The notes: generated by a model not told the origin, from the sequence alone. DNA of 64,000 bases from Reyranella sp. (GCA_019750135.1 JAIEOV010000016.1:248001-312000); one strand, 5' to 3'. Shown: positions 24,450 to 33,572, counted from the first letter of the stretch. Made by a program: numbers and translations.

Positions 24450-25321
24450 GTCAGCCCCTGCTCGCCCGACAGGCGGGCCAGCATCCTGTTGTAGGCGACG
24501 ACGATCAGCAGCGAGACCAGCAGCAGCACCACGCCCAGCGCGCCGGCGAAGTTGGGATTGAAGCTGGTGCCGACCTGCTGGGCGATCAGCATGGGCAGCG
24601 TGAGCACATCAGTGCCGCCCATCAGCGAAGGCGTGACGTAGGCGCTGATCGACAGCGCGAAGACCAGCAGCGAGCCCGCCAGGATGCCGGGCAGGCTGAG
24701 CGGCAGGGTCACCTCGGCGAAGGCGCGCAGCCGGCCGGCGCCCAGGCTGCGCGCGGCCTGCTCCAGCCGCTCGTCGATGCGGCCGATCACGCCGGTGAGC
24801 GTCAGCACCATGAAGGGCACGTAGATATGGACCAGCGCCACCACCGTGCCGAACTCGTTGTACATCAGCGGCAAGGGCTTGGAGACGATGCCCCAGTCGA
24901 TCAGCAGCGTGTTGATGACGCCCTTGTCCTGCAGGATGGTCATCCAGGCGAAGGTGCGCACGACGATGCCGGTCAGCATGGGCGCGATCACCGCCATCAG
25001 CACCAGCGCGTGGCCCAGGCGCGACTGCATGCGCGCCATCCAGTGCGCCAGCGGATAGCCGATCAGCAGCGACACGACCGTGGTGATGAGGCCGATGCGC
25101 AGGGTGGACCACAGCGCGTCATGATAGATGCCGACGCTGTCGAAGATGAAGCGTTCGTAGTGACGCGTCGTCAGGAAGGCGTTGGGGTTGGTGGCCGGGT
25201 TGCCCGAGTAGAACGACATCAGCGCCATGACGCCGAACGGCAGCACGAAGAACAGCACGAACAACAGAAGCGCGGGCGCCAGCAGCCAGGCGATCGGCGA
25301 AGGTCGGGAAGCAACAGCCAT
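24446..25321 (-). CDS. ABC transporter permease (PotB-like)
   Basis: The 291-residue membrane protein starts MAVASRPSPIAWLLAPALLL and has six or so segments with the EAA loop EQAARSLGAGRLRAFAEVTLPLSLPG. SFYSGNPATNPNAFLTTRHYERF is the periplasmic loop common in PotB-like permeases. It is the first gene of the operon running to 19607: permease, permease, binding protein, ATPase, AroM, FAD monooxygenase. The start at 25321 is favoured over an upstream ATG because the hydrophobic N-terminus begins here. Confidence 0.92.
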   Translation of the reverse strand: MAVASRPSPIAWLLAPALLLFVLFFVLPFGVMALMSFYSGNPATNPNAFLTTRHYERFIFDSVGIYHDALWSTLRIGLITTVVSLLIGYPLAHWMARMQSRLGHALVLMAVIAPMLTGIVVRTFAWMTILQDKGVINTLLIDWGIVSKPLPLMYNEFGTVVALVHIYVPFMVLTLTGVIGRIDERLEQAARSLGAGRLRAFAEVTLPLSLPGILAGSLLVFALSISAYVTPSLMGGTDVLTLPMLIAQQVGTSFNPNFAGALGVVLLLVSLLIVVAYNRMLARLSGEQGLT

Positions 25322-25404
25322 GCGTTCCGTATGGTGGCTGAAGCCAATGCTTCGGTCCACGCCGAAGGACAGCGGCTAATGGCCCGTGCTAGGGCAACGA
25401 CTCC

Positions 25405-26616
25405 ATGGCATCGAAATTGCCGCTTCTTCTGCTGCTGATCGCGATCACCTGCCTCAGCCAGTTCTATCGCGTGTCGAACAGCGTGATCGCGCCCGAGCTG
25501 ACGCGCGACCTCGGCCTGACGGCACGCCAGCTCGGCTGGGCGGGCAGCGCCTTCTTCTTCGCGCTTTTCGCAGTGCAGGTACCGGTCGGCATGTGGTTCG
25601 ACCGCTACGGCGCGCGCCGCACCGTCGCAGCGCTGTCGGTGCTGGCCATGCTGGGCTCGCTGTGGATCGCCACGGCATCGGATGCCGCCGACCTGATCGG
25701 CGGCCGCGCCGTGGTCGGCGTGGGATGCGCGGCCTCTTTCATGTCGGCGGTGTTCCTGTGCTCGCGCTGGTTCGAGCCGGCCAAGCTCGCGACGGCGATG
25801 TCCTGGGTGTTCGCCGCTTCCAACATCGGCACGCTCGCCGCAGCCACGCCACTGGCCTGGATCGCGGCGACCGTGGGCTGGCGCAACGGCTTTCTAGGCC
25901 TCGCTGCCGTCACCGTGCTCGTGGCCGTGGCCTTCTACGTCATCGTGCGCGATCGCCCGCCCGACAAGCCGGCACCGCCGGCGCGACGCGAGAGCCTGAG
26001 CGAGGTCTGGGACGGACTTCTCGAGGTCTGGACGACGCCCGGCCTGGTGCCGGTGCTCGCCATGCACTTCTTCGCCTATGCCACCATGCTGACGGTGCTA
26101 GGCGTATGGGGCGGTCCTTATCTCTACGATGTCTACAAGCTCGACGCCGTGCAGCGCGGCAACGTGCTCCTGGTCATGGGTGTGGCACAGATCCTGGGCA
26201 TCCTGGCCTACGGGCCGATGGACCGCCTGCTGCGTTCGCGCAAGAAGGTCGTTCTTTTAGGGGCCGCGATTTCGACGATATTGCTGGCCCTGCTCGCCCT
26301 GCTGCCGCAGCCGCCACTTGGGCTTACCGTCGTGCTGCTGACGGCCTTCTGCTTCTTCTGCGCCTTCGGCACGGTGATCGTGGCCCAGGGACGCGCCCTC
26401 TTCCCGGATCGGTTGTCTGGCCGCGGCGTCACGACCGTCAACATGGCGCAGTGCCTGGGCCTCACCGTGCTGCCGGCGCTGGTTGGCCACATCGTCGAGG
26501 CGTTCGGCAATGGAGACCTCGCCTATCGCGTCGCCTTCGGCGTCCTCGGGATCGGCCTGATCCTTGGCGCCAGCGTCTATGTCCGCTCGGGCGACAGCGC
26601 CACTGCTCACGCCTAG
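25405..26616 (+). CDS. Major facilitator superfamily transporter
   Basis: The 403-residue protein has twelve predicted membrane segments in two halves. The MFS loop signature WFDRYGARRTVA follows segment 2, and GRAVVGVGCAASFMSAVFL and the segment 4-5 region follow. The N-terminus MASKLPLLLLLIAITCLSQF resembles the nitrate/organic-anion branch, but the substrate is not clear. It is divergent from the ABC operon and runs toward the secreted protein at 26648. Confidence 0.88.
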   Translation: MASKLPLLLLLIAITCLSQFYRVSNSVIAPELTRDLGLTARQLGWAGSAFFFALFAVQVPVGMWFDRYGARRTVAALSVLAMLGSLWIATASDAADLIGGRAVVGVGCAASFMSAVFLCSRWFEPAKLATAMSWVFAASNIGTLAAATPLAWIAATVGWRNGFLGLAAVTVLVAVAFYVIVRDRPPDKPAPPARRESLSEVWDGLLEVWTTPGLVPVLAMHFFAYATMLTVLGVWGGPYLYDVYKLDAVQRGNVLLVMGVAQILGILAYGPMDRLLRSRKKVVLLGAAISTILLALLALLPQPPLGLTVVLLTAFCFFCAFGTVIVAQGRALFPDRLSGRGVTTVNMAQCLGLTVLPALVGHIVEAFGNGDLAYRVAFGVLGIGLILGASVYVRSGDSATAHA

Positions 26617-26647
26617 AATAGTCCCCGCGACATTCGGGGAGTGCTCC

Positions 26648-27244
26648 ATGAGGCGCCGCATCTTCGGCATCGCCGTGGCCGGGCTGGCCGTCCTTCTGGC
26701 GCTTGCCGCGGCGGCACAGATCGCTCAGGTGCCGGCGCCCGAACGGAACGCCGAGACGAAGCTCGCCTTTCCCGACACGATCGGACCGGCATGGAAAACC
26801 GGCTCCGTCGACTACTCCCGGGCAAAGGGCATGCCGGAGCTCGGCTGGGCCTGGAACTATGAAACGCAGGCGATCACGACGACCTTCTACATCTACAACG
26901 CCGGCATCGCGTCGATCCCGACGGGCGCCACCGGCAGCGCCGTGCTGACGCAATTCCAGCAGGCCGCCGCCGACATCGAGCTCGGCGCCCGGGCCGGCCG
27001 CTATGAAGAGCTGAAGCCGTCGCAAGGACCGAGCAACTGCACCGTCGGCGCGATGGTCTTTCGTTGCGTCACCTTCACGGCTGTCCTGCCTGGCGACAAG
27101 CGACCGGTCTTCACCCGCCTGTACCTGACGGGCTATCGCAACTATTTCCTGAAGATCAGGCAGGACTGGCCGCAGAACGCGCCGGCTGCCGCACGCGAGG
27201 TCGACGCCGTCATCCAGGCCTTCGTGAGTTCCGCCGGCCCCTGA
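26648..27244 (+). CDS. Secreted protein, unknown function
   Basis: The 198-residue protein has a signal peptide (MRRRIFGIAVAGLAVLLALA, cleavage near AAA-QIA). The mature part is rich in aromatic residues (GPAWKTGSVDYSR, GWAWNYETQAITTTFYIYNAG) and ends YLTGYRNYFLKIRQDWPQNAPAAAREVDAVIQAF. Two cysteines in NCTVGAMVFRCV probably pair. No family is recognised. A GGGGAG site precedes the ATG. It is convergent with the cytochrome c gene. Confidence 0.75.
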   Translation: MRRRIFGIAVAGLAVLLALAAAAQIAQVPAPERNAETKLAFPDTIGPAWKTGSVDYSRAKGMPELGWAWNYETQAITTTFYIYNAGIASIPTGATGSAVLTQFQQAAADIELGARAGRYEELKPSQGPSNCTVGAMVFRCVTFTAVLPGDKRPVFTRLYLTGYRNYFLKIRQDWPQNAPAAAREVDAVIQAFVSSAGP

Positions 27245-27249
27245 CGATT

Positions 27250-27630
27250 CTACTGCGTCGCCTGCTTGAGATAGGCCACCAGGTCGGCGAGCTGGCCCGC
27301 GTTCTTGACGCCGTTGAACACCATCTTGGTGCCGGGCACCTTGGCCTTGGGGTCGCGGCTGTAGTCGGTCATCGTCGCTTCATCCCAGACGATGCCGGAC
27401 TTCTTCATGGCGTCGGAGAATTCATAGGCCGCGGCCGTGCCGGCCTTGCGGCCGAACACGCCGTGCAGATTGGGGCCTGCCGTCTGGGCGCCATCCTTCT
27501 CCAAGGTATGACAGGCGCGGCATTGCTGGTTGAACACGCGCTGACCGCGCGTGGCGTCGCCCGATTGGGCAGATGCCTGTGTTGCGACGCCGACGATCAC
27601 GGCAACCACGGCACCTGCCCAAATCTTCAT
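27250..27630 (-). CDS. Class I cytochrome c (small soluble c-type)
   Basis: The 126-residue precursor has a signal peptide (MKIWAGAVVAVIVGVATQASA) and the single heme site CRACH. GPNLHGVFGRKAGTAAAYEFSDAMKKSGIVW and the methionine-ligand loop GTKMVFNGVKNAGQLADLVAYL make it a typical short mitochondrial-like cytochrome c. It carries electrons in the periplasm, to a terminal oxidase or from a dehydrogenase. ATG at 27630 is chosen for the signal peptide. Confidence 0.95.
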   Translation of the reverse strand: MKIWAGAVVAVIVGVATQASAQSGDATRGQRVFNQQCRACHTLEKDGAQTAGPNLHGVFGRKAGTAAAYEFSDAMKKSGIVWDEATMTDYSRDPKAKVPGTKMVFNGVKNAGQLADLVAYLKQATQ

Positions 27631-27646
27631 CACGTATCTCCAATGG

Positions 27647-28183
27647 CTAGCTGTCTGCCATTCCATGTGGGGGGACAGCGGCCGGCTGCAAGAGCCGGCC
27701 GCTGTGTTCTCTCTCTAGCAGCTTGCGCTTGCGGCGCACGCCCCAGCGATAGCCCGAGATCGAGCCGTCCTTCTTAACGACCCGGTGACAGGGCACGACG
27801 ATGGCGAGCCTGTTGTTGGCGCAGGCCTCGCCGACCTCGCGCGCCTGGCGCGGCGCGCCGAGCCGGGCAGCGATCTCGCCGTAGGTGGTCGTCGTGCCGG
27901 CCGGTACCTCGCGCAGTGCGTTCCACACCCGGCATTCGAAGTCCGACCCTTGCAGGTCGAGCGTGAGATCGGCGTCATTTTCCGGATGGTCGATCAGGGC
28001 GGAAAGCCGGGCAATCGTCTCGGCGAGCGCCTGCCCATCCTCGACGAGATCGGCACCCGGGAAGCGCGCCTCGAGCTCGGCGAGGCCCGCGTCGAACACC
28101 ACGCAGGCCAGCCCGCGCGGGGACAGCGCGGCGGCGAACGGGCCGAGCGAGCTGTCGCCAAAAGCATAACGGATCGTATTCAT
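27647..28183 (-). CDS. ogt: Methylated-DNA--protein-cysteine methyltransferase
   Basis: The 178-residue protein repairs O6-alkylguanine by transferring the alkyl group to its own cysteine in IVVPCHRVVKKDGSISGYRWG. The helix-turn-helix segment FECRVWNALREVPAGTTTTYGEIAARLG and the asparagine hinge ACANNRLA are conserved. A short N-terminal domain precedes them. ATG 28183 has GGAGAAG six bases upstream and is preferred over ATG 28195. It is divergent from alkB 110 bases away, so a shared regulatory region for alkylation repair is likely. Confidence 0.94.
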   Translation of the reverse strand: MNTIRYAFGDSSLGPFAAALSPRGLACVVFDAGLAELEARFPGADLVEDGQALAETIARLSALIDHPENDADLTLDLQGSDFECRVWNALREVPAGTTTTYGEIAARLGAPRQAREVGEACANNRLAIVVPCHRVVKKDGSISGYRWGVRRKRKLLEREHSGRLLQPAAVPPHGMADS

Positions 28184-28293
28184 GGTCTTCTCCATGGCTC
28201 ATTCTCGATGACCCGAAGATAGGGAAGCCGCCTGGAATTGACGCTCCGCTGGCGGATTGGAATTCGGAATCTTCCCGCCATATTGATGCCCTG

Positions 28294-28929
28294 ATGGCTG
28301 ACCTCTTCGCCCTCGAAACCCGGCAAGCGCTGCGCGACGGCGCGGTGCTGCTGCGCGGGCGCGCGCTCGCGGTCGACCGCGCCCTGCTCGACGCCATCGA
28401 GGCGATCGTCGCACAATCGCCGTTTCGGCAGATGGTCACGCCGGGCGGTTTCCAGATGTCGGTGGCGATGACCAATTGCGGCCGCGTCGGCTGGGTGACC
28501 GACCGCACCGGCTATCGCTACGATCCGCGCGACCCCGAGACCGGCGCGCCGTGGCCGGCGATGCCGGACGTGTTCCGGACGCTGGCGCGCGAGGCCGCGC
28601 GCGAGGCGGGCTTCGACGGCTTCGCCCCCGAGGCCTGCCTCGTCAATCGCTACGAGCCCGGCACGCGCCTGTCGCTGCACCAGGACAAGGACGAGAAGAA
28701 CTACGCCCACCCCGTCGTCTCGGTGTCGCTCGGCCTGCCCGCCACCTTCCAGTTCGGCGGCCTGCAGCGCGCGGACCGGCCGATGAAGGTGCCACTGCAG
28801 CACGGCGACGTCGTCGTCTGGGGCGGGCCGTCACGCCTCGTCTATCACGGCGTGCTCGCCCTGAAGGACGGCGAGCACCCGCTGACCAAGCGGCAGCGGT
28901 TCAACCTGACGTTCCGGAAGGCGTTGTAG
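28294..28929 (+). CDS. alkB: Alpha-ketoglutarate-dependent DNA dealkylase AlkB
   Basis: The 211-residue protein removes methyl lesions such as 1-methyladenine and 3-methylcytosine by Fe(II)/2-oxoglutarate oxidation. The iron ligands are His and Asp in LHQDKDEKN and the histidine in LVYHGV, and the 2-oxoglutarate arginine is in RQRFNLTFRK. The substrate lid reads MSVAMTNCGRVGWVTDRTGYRYDP. It is divergent from ogt. No ada regulator gene is in the window. Confidence 0.94.
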   Translation: MADLFALETRQALRDGAVLLRGRALAVDRALLDAIEAIVAQSPFRQMVTPGGFQMSVAMTNCGRVGWVTDRTGYRYDPRDPETGAPWPAMPDVFRTLAREAAREAGFDGFAPEACLVNRYEPGTRLSLHQDKDEKNYAHPVVSVSLGLPATFQFGGLQRADRPMKVPLQHGDVVVWGGPSRLVYHGVLALKDGEHPLTKRQRFNLTFRKAL

Positions 28930-28937
28930 CCTCAACG

Positions 28938-29909
28938 CTACTCCGCCTTGATGCCCTTGTCCTTGATCAGCGTGACCCAGCGCTTCTCCTCCTTGGCGAG
29001 GTGATCGAGGAATTCCGCCTGAGTAGAGGCGCGGATCTCGACGCCCTGCTGCTTGAAGCGCTCGATCATGTCTGGATCAGCGGCGACCTTGGCGATCGCC
29101 TTCTGCAGCTTGTCGATGATCGGCTTGGGCGTGCCGGCGGGAACGACGAGCCCCGTCCAGAACACCGCCTCGAAGTCGGTGAGTCCCGCCGCCTCGTTGA
29201 CCGTCGGGATGTCGGGGAAGGCAGGCGACCGCTTGGTGCTGGAGATGGCGATGGCGCGAGTCTTGCCCGAGGCGAGGAATGGCTTGGCCTCGAGCGAGGC
29301 CGAGAACATCATCTGTGCCTGGCCCGAGGCGACGTCCTGGCCGGCCTGCGCGCCGCCCTTGTAGGGCACATGCACCAGGTTCAAGCCGGTCTGCGCCTTG
29401 AACAGCTCGGCGGCGAGATGATTGGTGGCGCCGATGCCCGAGCTCGCGATGTTGAACTTGCCGGGGTTGGCCTTCACCAGCGCGATCAGCTCGGCCATGT
29501 CCTTGGCCGGAAAGTCGGCGTTGACGTGCAGAATGAAGGGCGTGAACGACATCAGCGAGATGTACTCGAAGCTCTTGTGCGGGTCGTACTGCACGTTGCC
29601 CGTGAGCGTCGGATTGATGACCAGCGACGTGCCGCCGCCGTAGACCGTGTAGCCGTCGGGCGGCGCCTTGGCGACGAAGTTGGACGCCACCGTCGTCGCC
29701 GCACCGGCACGATTGTCGATGGTGATCGGCTTGCCGAGCTCGACTGCGAGCTTGTCGGCATAGACGCGCGCCACGGCATCGTTCACGCCGCCCGGCGGAT
29801 AGGGCACCACGAAGGTGATCGGCTTGTTGGGATAGTCGGCTTGCGCCAGCGCCGCGAACGGCAGCACGGCCGCCGACAGCACGGCCGCGATGAATGTCGA
29901 ACGTCTCAC
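28938..29909 (-). CDS. Tripartite tricarboxylate transporter substrate-binding protein (Bug family)
   Basis: The 323-residue protein has a signal peptide (VRRSTFIAAVLSAAVLPFAA, ending ALA-QADYP) and the Bug signature YPNKPITFVVPYPPGGVNDAVAR. KPITIDNRAGAATTVASNFVAKAPPDGYT, LNLVHVPYKGGAQAGQDVASGQ and VVPAGTPKPIIDKLQKAI follow. The GTG at 29909 is chosen because GGGAGGAAGAA precedes it; the longer frame has no such site. Bug proteins bind organic acids in the periplasm. No TctA or TctB membrane gene is nearby, as is common for orphan Bug receptors. Confidence 0.92.
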   Translation of the reverse strand: MRRSTFIAAVLSAAVLPFAALAQADYPNKPITFVVPYPPGGVNDAVARVYADKLAVELGKPITIDNRAGAATTVASNFVAKAPPDGYTVYGGGTSLVINPTLTGNVQYDPHKSFEYISLMSFTPFILHVNADFPAKDMAELIALVKANPGKFNIASSGIGATNHLAAELFKAQTGLNLVHVPYKGGAQAGQDVASGQAQMMFSASLEAKPFLASGKTRAIAISSTKRSPAFPDIPTVNEAAGLTDFEAVFWTGLVVPAGTPKPIIDKLQKAIAKVAADPDMIERFKQQGVEIRASTQAEFLDHLAKEEKRWVTLIKDKGIKAE

Positions 29910-29928
29910 TTCTTCCTCCCTGGAGATC

Positions 29929-30357
29929 CTATGCGGCAACGAAGAACGGCAAGGTGATCTCCTTGGTCACCGGTTCGAAGCCGAGCTTCACGCGATGGCC
30001 GATCTTGATGTCGGCTTCGGCAACGCCCCGCAGCGGCGCGTTCACGCGCTCGCCGCCATCCATGTCGACCAGCGCCACGACATAGGGCGCCGACGCCTTG
30101 AAGAAGAAATTGAAGGGATGGTGGCACACCGTCCAGGTATGGATGGTGCCGCCGGTCGGCATCTCCTTGAAGGTGCTCTCCATCGAGAAGCAGTGCGGGC
30201 AGACCGGCCGCGGATAGTGCCGCGCCTTGCCGCAGCCCACGCAGTGCTGGACCATGAACCGGCCTTCGCGCATGCCGTCCCAGAAGGGCTGGCTGTCGCG
30301 CGTCGGCGTTGGCAGCGGACGTTCCGGCGCCGGGGCTGTCGTTGGCGTCGCGTTCAT
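29929..30357 (-). CDS. DUF35 OB-fold protein with rubredoxin-like zinc ribbon
   Basis: The 142-residue protein has a four-cysteine zinc ribbon (C39, C42, C53, C56 in QHCVGCGKARHYPRPVCPHCF-type spacing) followed by an OB-fold domain with GTIHTWTVCHHPFNFFFK and PYVVALVDMDGGERVNAPLRG. DUF35 proteins pair with thiolase-fold partners, as in the ChsH2-Ltp2 aldolase of steroid degradation. Here it overlaps the thiolase-like gene by 4 bases (ATGA), strongly suggesting a stoichiometric complex. Confidence 0.9.
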   Translation of the reverse strand: MNATPTTAPAPERPLPTPTRDSQPFWDGMREGRFMVQHCVGCGKARHYPRPVCPHCFSMESTFKEMPTGGTIHTWTVCHHPFNFFFKASAPYVVALVDMDGGERVNAPLRGVAEADIKIGHRVKLGFEPVTKEITLPFFVAA

Positions 30358-31514
30358 GCCGCCCTCCGCAGGATCGCGATCGAGCCGTCGCCCATGTCGC
30401 CGTAGCCCGTGACCAGCCCGACTTCGGCGTCCTTGACCTGCGCCTTGCCGGCCTCGCGGCGAAGCTGGCGCGTCAATTCGACGACGTGGTTCAGGCCGAC
30501 GACATGGCCCTGGCTCAGGAGGCCGCCATGGGTGTTGATCGGCAGCTCGCCGCCGACCCTGATGCGGCCGTCCATGATGAACGGTCCGCCCTCGCCCTTC
30601 TTGCAGAAGCCCAAGAGCTCGAGCTGGTTGATCACCGTGAAGGTGAAGCAGTCGTAGATCTCCGCGACGTCGATGTACTTGGGCCCGACGCCCGCCATGT
30701 CGTAGGCACGCGGCGCCGCCTTGGCCAAGCCGAACTCCAGCAGGTCCGGCCGCTGCGCGATCGAGGCCGGCGATTCGGGATGGCCTTCGGCCACGCCCAT
30801 GATCGTGACCAGCGGCTTCTTGAGATCGCGCGCGCGGTCGGCGGCGCTGATGATGATGGCGGCACCGCCGTCGCTCTCCAGGCTGCAGTCGAACAGCCGG
30901 AAGGGATCGGAGATCATGCGCGAGGCGTGATGCTCCTCGACGCTGAGCGGCTTGTTCATCACCACGTTGCCGTTGAGGATCGCATGCTCGCGCGTCACCA
31001 CGGCGATCTCGGCGAAGTGCCGCGCGGTGGTGCCGTAGAGCGCCATGTGGCGGCGCGCGCCCTGGGCGTAGAGCTGGGCCGGCGCGAACATGCCGATGGG
31101 CGCCTCGAACTCGGCCGCCAGGGCGAACTGCGGGAACTGCTGCAGGCGCGTCGAGACGCGCGCGCCGGAATAGCCGGTGCGGCCGACCGAGATCAGCACG
31201 TGCTTGCAGACACCGGTGGCCACGGCCATCGCTGCCGTCTGGATCGCCGCAACGACGGTGGCGCCGCCCATCGGCACGAACACCGAAAGCTTGAGATCGG
31301 GCAGCCCGAGATTGGCGATGAGATCCTCGGCGATGCCGCCTCCTGGAAAGTAGGGAACGACGCCGTCGATGTCGCGCGGGTCGAGGCCGGCGTCGGCGAT
31401 GGCGGCCAGGCTCGCCTCGAGCTGCAGCGCCAGCGCGCTCTTGGGCGTGCCGCGCGTATAGGCGGTGTCGCCGACTCCGCTGATCGCCGCCTTTTCTCGA
31501 AGCGGATGCACCAT
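30354..31514 (-). CDS. Thiolase-fold protein of the SCP2/lipid-transfer type lacking the catalytic cysteine
   Basis: The 386-residue protein begins MVHPLREKAAISGVGDTAYT and has the thiolase fold throughout. The position of the nucleophilic cysteine reads MGGATVVAAIQTAAMAVATG, with no cysteine, and the usual HDCF segment reads IYDCFTFTVINQLELLGF. GG and GH of the C-terminal half remain (INTHGGLLSQGHVVGLNH). This matches thiolase-like aldolases such as Ltp2 that work with a DUF35 partner, which lies immediately downstream. GGGAGG before ATG 31514 decides the start. The substrate is probably an acyl-CoA with a beta-hydroxy group. Confidence 0.88.
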   Translation of the reverse strand: MVHPLREKAAISGVGDTAYTRGTPKSALALQLEASLAAIADAGLDPRDIDGVVPYFPGGGIAEDLIANLGLPDLKLSVFVPMGGATVVAAIQTAAMAVATGVCKHVLISVGRTGYSGARVSTRLQQFPQFALAAEFEAPIGMFAPAQLYAQGARRHMALYGTTARHFAEIAVVTREHAILNGNVVMNKPLSVEEHHASRMISDPFRLFDCSLESDGGAAIIISAADRARDLKKPLVTIMGVAEGHPESPASIAQRPDLLEFGLAKAAPRAYDMAGVGPKYIDVAEIYDCFTFTVINQLELLGFCKKGEGGPFIMDGRIRVGGELPINTHGGLLSQGHVVGLNHVVELTRQLRREAGKAQVKDAEVGLVTGYGDMGDGSIAILRRAA

Positions 31515-31595
31515 GTCATTTCCTCCCGCGACCATGGTGCCCTTCCCCCGGGGAAACGGGAAGGGCTAAGCTCCGCCTGTCACGTCGGGGGAAGA

Positions 31596-33119
31596 ATGTC
31601 GAACGAAGAACTGGTCTCGCTGAGCTCTGTCGAACTGCGTCGGCGGATCGGCACCAAGGAAATTTCGCCGGTCGAATTGCTGAATGCCTGCCTCGACCGC
31701 ATCGAGGAAGTGAACCCGGCGGTCAATGCCGTGACGGCGATGTCGGTGAAGCGCGCGCGCCAGGAGGCCAAGGCGGCCGAGGCCGCTGTGCGTAACGGCG
31801 AGGACCTGCCGCTGCTGCACGGCCTGCCGACCGGCATCAAGGACCTCGAGGAGACCAAGGACCTTCTCACGACCTACGGCTCGCCGCTCTACCGCGATTT
31901 CGTGCCGACCTGGGACAACGTCATGGTCGGGCGCGTGCGCGCCGCCGGCGCGATCGTGGTCGGCAAGACCAACGTGCCGGAATTCGGCGCCGGCTCGAAC
32001 AGCCGCAACCCGGTGTGGGGCGCGACCGGCAATCCGTTCAATCCCATGCTCAATCCCGGCGGCTCGTCGGGCGGCTCGGCCGTCGCATTGGCGACCGACA
32101 TGCTGCCGGTCTGCACCGGCTCCGACACCGGCGGCAGCCTGCGCAATCCCGCATCCTTCTGCGGCGTCGTGGGCTTCCGGCCCTCGCCCGGCATGGTGGC
32201 GGTGGAACGCCGCGCCATGGGCTGGACGCCGATCTCGGTGCTGGGCCCGATGGGCCGCAGCGTCGCCGACCTCTGCCTGCTCTATGCGACGCAGATCGGC
32301 CAGCACGATGCCGATCCGCTGTCCTTCCCGATCGAGGGCGACGCCTTTGCCGAGCCCTGGCCGGTCGATCTCGGCAGCCTGCGCGTGGCCTACACGGAGG
32401 ACTTCGGCGGCGCGCCCGTCGAGAAAGGCATCCGCGAGACCTTCCGCGCCCGCATCAAGGCGATGAAGCCGCTGTTCCGCAGCCTCGACAAGGTCGACGT
32501 CGACTACGGCGGTGCCGATCGATGCTTCGACGTGATCCGCGCGGTCAGCTTCATCTCGCGCTACCAGGACCTCTACACCAACAAGCGCGAGATGCTCGGT
32601 CCCAACATCGTGGCCAACTACGAGATCGGCGCCAAGATGACGCTCGCCGACTTCGCCTGGGCGCACGGCGAGCAGACGCGGATCTTCCGCGCCTTCCAGC
32701 AGATCTACCGGGAGTACGACCTGGTGATCGGCCCCACGGTGGGCTTCTCGCCCTTCCCGTGGAAGCAGCTCTACATCGACGAGATGGACGGCAAGAAGCT
32801 GCGCAACTACTACCATTGGATGGCGACGAAGTACTTCGTCACCCTGGCCTCGAACCCGGCGGTCTCGCTGCCGTGCGGCCTCGACCACAAGAAGATGCCG
32901 TTCGGCCTGCAGGTGATTGGCCGCTTTCGCGGCGACGGCGAAGTGCTGGGCGCGGCGCACGCCATGGAACAGGCCTTCAAGGCCATCCCCGGCCTCGCCC
33001 GGCCGAAGCCCGACATCGCCCGACTGCGCAAGCCGGTGGCCGAGCTGAAGTCGATCGTCACGCACCCGCCGAAGCTCAATGCCAAGCCGACGAAGGAACC
33101 GCCGCCGAGCGCGTTGTAG
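31596..33119 (+). CDS. Amidase (amidase signature family)
   Basis: The 507-residue enzyme has the Ser-cis-Ser-Lys triad: lysine in GLPTGIKDLEET near residue 88, the cis-serine in NPGGSSGGSAVALAT, and the nucleophile in GSDTGGSLRNPASFCGVVG. FRPSPGMV and SLPCGLDHKKMPFGLQVIGRF complete the family pattern. It hydrolyses carboxamides; the substrate is unknown. ATG 31596 after GGGGGAAGA gives the normal N-terminal helix SNEELVSLSSVELRRRIGTKEISPVEL; the much longer upstream frame is antisense to the thiolase gene. It is divergent from the thiolase-like gene. Confidence 0.94.
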   Translation: MSNEELVSLSSVELRRRIGTKEISPVELLNACLDRIEEVNPAVNAVTAMSVKRARQEAKAAEAAVRNGEDLPLLHGLPTGIKDLEETKDLLTTYGSPLYRDFVPTWDNVMVGRVRAAGAIVVGKTNVPEFGAGSNSRNPVWGATGNPFNPMLNPGGSSGGSAVALATDMLPVCTGSDTGGSLRNPASFCGVVGFRPSPGMVAVERRAMGWTPISVLGPMGRSVADLCLLYATQIGQHDADPLSFPIEGDAFAEPWPVDLGSLRVAYTEDFGGAPVEKGIRETFRARIKAMKPLFRSLDKVDVDYGGADRCFDVIRAVSFISRYQDLYTNKREMLGPNIVANYEIGAKMTLADFAWAHGEQTRIFRAFQQIYREYDLVIGPTVGFSPFPWKQLYIDEMDGKKLRNYYHWMATKYFVTLASNPAVSLPCGLDHKKMPFGLQVIGRFRGDGEVLGAAHAMEQAFKAIPGLARPKPDIARLRKPVAELKSIVTHPPKLNAKPTKEPPPSAL

Positions 33120-33242
33120 CCCTGGAGTTGCACGCCGCGGGCTGTGACGAAGAAATAGTTTTTCGTCGGCACGACGGCACCGGTCGCCGCGTACACCGTT
33201 GCATGGACAAGCCCTGACCGGGCTGTCCCAACGGAGGTCCAC

Positions 33243-33572
33243 ATGCGCAGCACGAAATGGCTGTTGGCCGCTGGCCTGGCTGCCGCGACCGCAGCCTGCA
33301 CCACGGATGGCGGTTATTACCCCAATACGGCGTACAACAGCGGCTACAATTCCAACGGCTACTACTATCCGACCAGCAGCTCCTACAATCGCGGCTACTA
33401 CAGCAACTCGAGCGGCTACTACGCTCCGAGCTCGCCCTACAGCAGCGGCTATTACCAGGCCAACCGCACCCCGCGACGCGGCCCGAACGGCGACTACGAC
33501 CGCGACGGCATTCCGAACAAGTACGACCGCGATGCCAACGGCGACGGCGTTCCCGACCGCTACCAGCGCTAG
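33243..33572 (+). CDS. Tyr/Ser-rich lipoprotein with C-terminal calcium-type repeats, copy 1
   Basis: The 109-residue precursor has a lipoprotein signal (MRSTKWLLAAGLAAATAAC, cysteine 19). A low-complexity tract with repeated Gly-Tyr-Tyr, Ser and Asn units follows (YNSGYNSNGYYY, NRGYYSNSSGYY). The C-terminus carries DxDxDG-type loops, YDRDGIPNKYD and DANGDGVPDRYQ, as in thrombospondin type 3 or dockerin-like calcium sites. It is probably anchored to the outer membrane. A paralogue with the same design follows at 33747. A strong terminator separates them. Confidence 0.78.
   Translation: MRSTKWLLAAGLAAATAACTTDGGYYPNTAYNSGYNSNGYYYPTSSSYNRGYYSNSSGYYAPSSPYSSGYYQANRTPRRGPNGDYDRDGIPNKYDRDANGDGVPDRYQR

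Noticed and set aside
30309..31595. Long plus-strand open frame leading into the amidase (936 codons in total)
   Set aside because: It is antisense to the thiolase-like gene and results from high GC; amidase homology starts only at 31596.
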